Source: JAWLBR01 sp041687495
Lineage (GTDB): Bacteria > Bacillota > Limnochordia > DTU087 > JAAYGB01
Direction: 5' to 3'
Assembly (NCBI GenBank): GCA_041687495.1
Contig: JAWLBR010000035.1
Location: 1-27,863 of the forward strand
DNA: 27,863 bases
Notes under the pieces: model-generated
Told to the model about the DNA's origin: nothing
The model's input: only the letters and a program-made list of their open reading frames with translations
Databases searched by the model: none
Shown here: piece after piece, positions 23,778-27,863 of the stretch
How positions within the stretch are numbered: the stretch's first letter is position 1
How the letters are laid out: each line of letters opens with the position of its first letter
Made by a program: the position numbers and the translations under genes

Positions 23778-23960
23778 TCATTCATCCGCCCGCCACAGTT
23801 GAATGTCCGCAACCGGTGACATTCCCGACAGAATCTGCCCGCCCCCTATAATGACCTTTCCAAGCATAAGAAGTCACCCCTCAGCACCCTCTGTCTGCAA
23901 AGAGATCCTTACCTCATCAATCAATCCAACCAGATACCTTTTTGCTCCTGCAACTTCTGC
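23778..23960 (-). pseudogene. Possible remnant of a minus-strand coding sequence
   Basis: Between a TAA (23961-23963) and a TGA (23778-23780) one minus-strand frame reads 60 codons interrupted once by TGA (23874-23876). The two halves look protein-like: AGAKRYLVGLIDEVRISL before the stop, and GKVIIGGGQILSGMSPVADI with QLWRADE after it. IDEVRI is a common motif of LamG-type sugar-binding domains, which is only a hint. There is no full-length gene or ribosome binding site. It may be a decayed gene end or chance. Confidence 0.25.
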
Positions 23961-24080
23961 TTACCGGCTGGGCTACCTGAGACTTGAATGCTGGTATCTC
24001 AAAGTGAGACTGGCAGGTGAGCCACTGGTACCTCTACCATCTGCGCTTGTTAAACCTTAGTAAAACACTCGGGTTTTTTG

Positions 24081-24109
24081 TTGTCACCCCGCCTATTCTG
24101 CATTACACT
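24081..24109 (+). promoter_or_regulatory. pflBA promoter
   Basis: TTGTCA (24081-24086), a 17-base spacer and TACACT (24104-24109). Transcription would start near 24116. Unlike adhE, no convincing Rex dyad overlaps it. Confidence 0.6.
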
Positions 24110-24201
24110 AAAGATGCACAGAACAAACCGATATTAATTATCAATAACAGCTATAGTGGCTGATACCTGTCGACTAGATCGATATGGAGGTGTGTGGAGC
24201 A

Positions 24202-26430
24202 GTGAATCAAGCGTACAGAAGTTTCCGCAGCGGAGAGTGGAAGGACCGCATCGACGTTAGGAACTTTATTCAAACCAACGTCACGCCCTATACAGGTGGT
24301 TCTGAGTTTCTTGCCGGACCCACTGCCAAAACGAAGGTCGTATGGGAGCGGTGCCTGCAGCTCTTGGACAAAGAGCACAAGGCTGGGGGAGTTCTCGCCA
24401 TCGATGCAAATAGACCAACAACGATCACTAGTCACGGCCCCGGGTATATTGACCGAGAGAACGAGGTCATCGTCGGTCTGCAGACAGATGAGCCACTAAA
24501 ACGGGCAATTAACCCGTGGGGCGGTATCCGCATGGCAGTACGGGCCAGCCGTCAGTACGGTTATGATGTAGATCCAGAAGTGAGTCGGGTCTTTACCGAT
24601 TACCGGCGAACTCACAATGACGGTGTTTTCAAGGCATATACCAAACAGATGAAGCTGTTGCGGCATACCGGTCTACTCACAGGGCTTCCTGATGCCTACG
24701 GTAGGGGGCGGATCATTGGTGACTATCGCCGAGTAGCCTTGTATGGTGTGGACAGGCTCATTGCCAGCAAAGAGGAAGAACTAAACGGTCTGACCCGCAT
24801 GAACGAAGCCACTATTCGTCTGCGGGAGGAAATCTCCGATCAGATCACAGCGCTTAAGGATCTAAAAGCCATGGCGCTAGAGTATGGATTTGACCTAAGC
24901 ATGCCGGCAAGGAGCGCTACGGAGACCGCCCAGTGGCTGTACTTTGGCTACCTAGCTGCGATCAAACAGCAAAATGGAGCAGCCATGTCCATTGGTAGGA
25001 TTAACGCATTTCTAGATATATATGTCGAGCGGGATCTATCTGAGGGAACACTCACCGAAGAGCTGGCCCAAGAGATCGTAGATCAGCTGGTAATAAAGTT
25101 GCGGCTGGTACGTCAGTTGCGGACCGAGGAGTACAACGCTTTGTTCTCTGGGGACCCCAACTGGGTGACCGAAGCCATCGGGGGAATGGCAGAAGACGGG
25201 CGCACCTTGGTAACGAAGACAGCGTTTCGGATCCTTAACACCTTGTACAACCTGGGTCCTGCGCCAGAGCCCAACTTGACTGTGTTGTGGTCTACACAGC
25301 TGCCCCGTGGGTTCAAAGAGTTCTGCGCTAAGGTGGCAGCTGATACAAGTTCAATCCAATTTGAGAATGACGACCTCATGCGTCCTCGGTTCGGTGATGA
25401 CTACGGCATTGCCTGCTGCGTATCCGCAATGAAGCTAGGCAGACAGATGCAGTTCTTTGGAGCGAGAGCAAATCTACCCAAAGCTCTACTCGTCCTGCTC
25501 AACGGGGGTAGGGATGAAAGGGAAGGGCTCGAAGTAGCACCGAGGTTTCTTGAGAAACAAGCGGGCGTTCTCGACTACATGACTGTGCGCCAAGCATTCT
25601 CGCAAATGCTGCAGTGGTTGGCTAGCGTATACGTCGACACAATGAATGTGATCCACTATATGCATGACAAATATGCCTACGAGAGTATTCTGATGGCCTT
25701 GCATGATGCGGATCCAGAAAGGCTGATGGCCTTTGGTATGGCCGGCCTATCTGTTCTGGCAGACTCCTTTGCGGCCATCAAATACGCCCAAGTTACCCCC
25801 GTCTACAATGAAGATGGCCTCGTAGTGGACTTTGAGGTCAAAGGGGACTATCCCCAATTCGGCAACAACGACCCACGGGTCGATGACATCGCGCAAGAGT
25901 TGGTAGCTGAGTTCTCGGACTACCTGAGGCAGCAGGAAACCTATCGCGGCGCTCAACCGACTCTCAGCATCCTAACAATTACCTCAAACGTTGTCTACGG
26001 AAAGAAAACCGGAGCGACTCCCGACGGGAGAAAGGCTGGAGAACCCTTTGCACCCGGTGCCAATCCTATGCACGGACGAGACAGAAATGGTGCACTGGCA
26101 TCTCTGAACTCGGTGGCCAAAATCCGGTACGATGATGCTCTAGACGGAATCAGCTACACCTTCTCCATCGCACCTAAGGCCTTGGGCAAGACCGATGAGC
26201 ACAGGGCAGCGAACTTAAGTGGTCTCATCGATGGATACTTTACCAAGCAGGGGCATCACATCAACATCAACGTCTTTGATCGGGAACTCTTGATGGACGC
26301 GATGGAGCATCCGGAAAAATATCCTCAGCTCACTATTAGGGTGTCCGGCTATGCCGTCAACTTCGTCAAGTTGACCAGGGAGCAGCAGGAAGAGGTTATC
26401 CAGCGAACCATCCACTCCACGGTAGCCTAG
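24202..26430 (+). CDS. pflB: Pyruvate formate-lyase (formate C-acetyltransferase)
   Basis: The glycyl-radical enzyme that converts pyruvate and CoA to acetyl-CoA and formate under anoxia. The adjacent catalytic cysteines, C405-C406 in GIACCVSAMKLGRQMQFFG, mark true pyruvate formate-lyase rather than a dehydratase relative, which has a single cysteine. The radical glycine is G716 in RVSGYAVNF near the C-terminus. The N-terminus (GEWKDRIDVRNFIQTNVTPY) is canonical. GTG 24202 is chosen (742 residues) because GGAGGTG lies about 9 bases upstream; ATG 24184 would add six residues but lacks a ribosome binding site. The activase gene starts 16 bases after the stop. Confidence 0.96.
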   Translation: MNQAYRSFRSGEWKDRIDVRNFIQTNVTPYTGGSEFLAGPTAKTKVVWERCLQLLDKEHKAGGVLAIDANRPTTITSHGPGYIDRENEVIVGLQTDEPLKRAINPWGGIRMAVRASRQYGYDVDPEVSRVFTDYRRTHNDGVFKAYTKQMKLLRHTGLLTGLPDAYGRGRIIGDYRRVALYGVDRLIASKEEELNGLTRMNEATIRLREEISDQITALKDLKAMALEYGFDLSMPARSATETAQWLYFGYLAAIKQQNGAAMSIGRINAFLDIYVERDLSEGTLTEELAQEIVDQLVIKLRLVRQLRTEEYNALFSGDPNWVTEAIGGMAEDGRTLVTKTAFRILNTLYNLGPAPEPNLTVLWSTQLPRGFKEFCAKVAADTSSIQFENDDLMRPRFGDDYGIACCVSAMKLGRQMQFFGARANLPKALLVLLNGGRDEREGLEVAPRFLEKQAGVLDYMTVRQAFSQMLQWLASVYVDTMNVIHYMHDKYAYESILMALHDADPERLMAFGMAGLSVLADSFAAIKYAQVTPVYNEDGLVVDFEVKGDYPQFGNNDPRVDDIAQELVAEFSDYLRQQETYRGAQPTLSILTITSNVVYGKKTGATPDGRKAGEPFAPGANPMHGRDRNGALASLNSVAKIRYDDALDGISYTFSIAPKALGKTDEHRAANLSGLIDGYFTKQGHHININVFDRELLMDAMEHPEKYPQLTIRVSGYAVNFVKLTREQQEEVIQRTIHSTVA

Positions 26431-26446
26431 AAGGAGCGTGAGGGAA

Positions 26447-27205
26447 GTGCAAGGGTATGTTCACTCAATCGAGACCTTTGGCACTGTCGATGGAGACGGG
26501 ATCCGCTTTGTCCTGTTCTTGTCCGGATGCCGGCTCGGGTGCAAGTTCTGCCACAACCCAGACAGCTGGCAGATCGGCTCAGGGCAAGCGATGACCGCCA
26601 AGGAGATCCTTGGGAAAGTTGACGACTATCGCCCGTACTTTGAAGCCAGTGGCGGTGGGTTGACGATAACTGGTGGAGATCCTTTAGTGCAGCCGGAATT
26701 TACCGCCGAGATTTTGGAGCTGGCCAACAAAGCTGGGATCAACACCTGTTTGGAGACCTCGGGGTTTGGTGACTCTGAAGCCTTTGCTAAGTTGGTTTCC
26801 ATGGCAGACACAGTAATGTATGGACTGAAGGGCTTTTCAAGCAAAGCATACCGGCAGCTAACAGCCCACGATGGAACAGTCATCCGTAGGAACTTAGATA
26901 TCTTGGGTAAGCTCAAGTCACAAGCCCGCATTCGATATCTGGTGATTCCAACGGTAACCGATACCGCCGGTGAAATCGCTCAGCTTGCGCGCTTCCTGCG
27001 ACCACTACCGGCTCAGTTTGAAATCGAGCCCATCGCCTATCACACCATGGGTTTAGGCAAGTGGGAAGCGTTGGGAAGACCCTACCAGTTGGACCACCTG
27101 CGGCCTCCTACAGAAGACGAGATGCTCTCCTTCATCATGAGCCTGAAGCAACATGGACTAAAGGCTATGGGCACAGCGCCAGCTTCAGATGAACTCAGCG
27201 CCTAA
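26447..27205 (+). CDS. pflA: Pyruvate formate-lyase activating enzyme
   Basis: A 252-residue radical SAM enzyme that installs the glycyl radical on PflB. The CxxxCxxC cluster motif is C28, C32, C35 (GCRLGCKFCHNPDSW), preceded by the family segment HSIETFGTVDGDGIRF. The usual form is VDGPGIRF, so one Pro is replaced by Asp. LTITGGDPLVQPEF is the GGE-type SAM-binding motif with Asp for Glu. GTG 26447 is preferred because AAGGAG ends 10 bases upstream; GTG 26438 abuts it. It is the second gene of the pflBA operon, followed by a hairpin. Confidence 0.95.
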   Translation: MQGYVHSIETFGTVDGDGIRFVLFLSGCRLGCKFCHNPDSWQIGSGQAMTAKEILGKVDDYRPYFEASGGGLTITGGDPLVQPEFTAEILELANKAGINTCLETSGFGDSEAFAKLVSMADTVMYGLKGFSSKAYRQLTAHDGTVIRRNLDILGKLKSQARIRYLVIPTVTDTAGEIAQLARFLRPLPAQFEIEPIAYHTMGLGKWEALGRPYQLDHLRPPTEDEMLSFIMSLKQHGLKAMGTAPASDELSA

Positions 27206-27266
27206 ACCAGGTACACGCCTAGGTAACAATCAAGGTATGGAATACAGCTAAACTGAGCGCAAGTTA

Positions 27267-27302
27267 CAAGCAGCCTCAGGGCGATATCCCTGAGGCTGCT
27301 TG
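27267..27302. terminator. Hairpin between pflA and the convergent small gene
   Basis: A perfect 15-bp stem (27267-27281 with 27288-27302) and a 6-base loop, 61 bases after the pflA stop. No T-run follows on either strand. It is probably a shared transcription end or mRNA 3' stabiliser. Confidence 0.6.
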
Positions 27303-27359
27303 CAGTATCGCTATAAGTACTCCACATGCTCTAAAAACTGTGCCTGCGGAGATAGGCAG

Positions 27360-27602
27360 TTAACGATTAGTGATGTCGTAGCGCTTGGTCAGTTCTTCCT
27401 GCAGCTCGGCCAGACTAGCGAAACTGTGGCTCCTACCATCAGAGTATCGTCCCTTTCCTCCCTCGCCAGGGTTATAGTCGTCAATCAAGAATAACTGCTC
27501 TCCCTTGTGGCTGACAGCCAAGTGTTTGATTTGGCCTACGTTATCAGCGTCGACTCTCCCCAGCTCTGACACGGTGACGACTCCCATCGCCGAAGTATCC
27601 AT
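27360..27602 (-). CDS. Small protein of unknown function (80 residues)
   Basis: I do not recognise this protein. It is hydrophilic, without a membrane segment or cysteines, and has a mixed pattern: a beta-rich first half (MGVVTVSELG, IKHLAVSHKGEQLFLIDDY), a glycine-rich middle (NPGEGGKG) and a C-terminal amphipathic helix (FASLAELQEELTKRYD). GGAGGTGTG lies 8 bases before the ATG, which supports translation. It is convergent with pflA across a hairpin. A 12-bp dyad, AACCAACTGGTT-like (27634-27645), sits in its upstream region and might be an operator. Confidence 0.6.
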   Translation of the reverse strand: MDTSAMGVVTVSELGRVDADNVGQIKHLAVSHKGEQLFLIDDYNPGEGGKGRYSDGRSHSFASLAELQEELTKRYDITNR

Positions 27603-27747
27603 TTACCAACACACCTCCAACCGAAAGTAGCTAAACCAACTGGTTCAGCCTATCATCCACTCTATATTCTTGCGCAGCGGATGGAGGTATACACCTGTTT
27701 CGGCAGCTGGTGCTATCGGCCTCACAGCCTTTGCACACCATCCAGCT

Positions 27748-27863
27748 TTACGGAGCTATCACTACTTTGACTGAGTCAGGCTGCTGTTGTTTTGCAAAGC
27801 CCTCTTCAATCCGATCCAGTGGGTAGGTGTGGGTAATTAAAGGCGCCACCGACACTTGACCCG
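27748..27863 (-). CDS. Zinc-type alcohol dehydrogenase (MDR family), C-terminal end only
   Basis: The last 37 codons of a gene that enters from the right edge. The end reads VSVAPLITHTYPLDRIEEGF, then 12 residues, VKVVIAP and TAA. The pattern PLITHTYPLDRIEEGF is the standard C-terminal segment of medium-chain zinc-dependent dehydrogenases (alcohol, sorbitol, threonine types). Catalytic and zinc residues lie outside the window, so neither substrate nor activity can be judged. It is on the same strand as the 80-residue gene and 145 bases upstream of it. Confidence 0.75.
   Translation of the reverse strand, partial: GQVSVAPLITHTYPLDRIEEGFAKQQQPDSVKVVIAP

Larger units (their letters stand above)
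23691..24201. other. 511-base intergenic region ahead of pflB
   Basis: A hairpin with 7-bp arms (23699-23705 with 23733-23739) follows the epimerase gene and may end its transcript, although no T-run follows. Between 23778 and 23960 the minus strand holds a coding-like remnant with an internal stop (listed separately). The pflB promoter is at 24081-24109, followed by a leader of about 85 bases. The plus-strand frame at 23803-24060 is low in protein-like character and I take it as a shadow. Confidence 0.5.

Noticed and set aside
23803..24060. 85-codon plus-strand frame before pflB
   Set aside because: Proline- and serine-rich with no recognisable pattern and no ribosome binding site; the minus strand of the same bases looks more protein-like.
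24132..24150. AT-rich dyad-like sequence upstream of pflB considered as an FNR/CRP or Rex site
   Set aside because: Only short GATA/TATC arms match; neither the TTGAT-N4-ATCAA nor the Rex pattern is met in both halves.
1..27863. CRISPR arrays, insertion sequences, prophage genes, rRNA or tRNA genes
   Set aside because: No regularly spaced direct repeats, transposase or integrase frames, or RNA gene signatures were seen anywhere in the window.

Overview
The window looks like a chromosomal segment of an anaerobic, fermentative Gram-positive-type (Bacillota) bacterium. Strong AGGAGG-type ribosome binding sites, frequent TTG/GTG starts, and the set AdhE, PflB/PflA, a ferredoxin-dependent 2-oxoacid oxidoreductase, a membrane pyrophosphatase and Rex-like operators all point that way. 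A deep clostridial or Limnochordia-like lineage is my guess; no rRNA or other taxonomic marker is present.

Layout, left to right. (1) The C-terminal part of a polar amino-acid ABC ATPase runs into a hairpin shared with a convergent BASS-type sodium symporter. (2) A plus-strand operon, 1724-6158, encodes the four subunits of a 2-oxoacid:ferredoxin oxidoreductase (delta, alpha, beta, gamma), a PHP-domain phosphatase and a DUF2797 zinc protein. (3) A minus-strand block, 10809-6241, carries two paralogous caspase-like lipoproteins flanking an unknown exported protein, then a separately promoted F420-0:L-glutamate ligase homologue. (4) An ABC exporter half-transporter (plus). (5) adhE, behind a consensus promoter embedded in three Rex-like palindromes and flanked by a 13-bp inverted repeat that includes its ribosome binding site. 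(6) A minus-strand pair: a PII-like protein and a short CPA2 cation/proton antiporter. (7) A TtcA-like PP-loop protein and a CobA-type corrinoid adenosyltransferase (plus). (8) hppA, a membrane pyrophosphatase with a long structured leader. (9) A RhaI-type rhamnose isomerase and a second TIM-barrel sugar isomerase/epimerase. (10) pflB-pflA. (11) At the right edge, an 80-residue unknown (minus) and the last 37 codons of a zinc-type alcohol dehydrogenase (minus).

Functionally, much of the window is anaerobic carbon and redox metabolism. PflB/PflA cleave pyruvate to acetyl-CoA and formate. AdhE reduces acetyl-CoA to ethanol, apparently under NADH control by Rex. The 2-oxoacid oxidoreductase yields reduced ferredoxin and acyl-CoA. 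HppA recovers energy from pyrophosphate, and the rhamnose isomerase may feed deoxysugar into the pathway. The least conventional parts are the lipoprotein caspase operon, the adhE control region, the hppA leader, the PII-like/antiporter pair, and a 47-codon ORF placed where the gamma-subunit start is expected.
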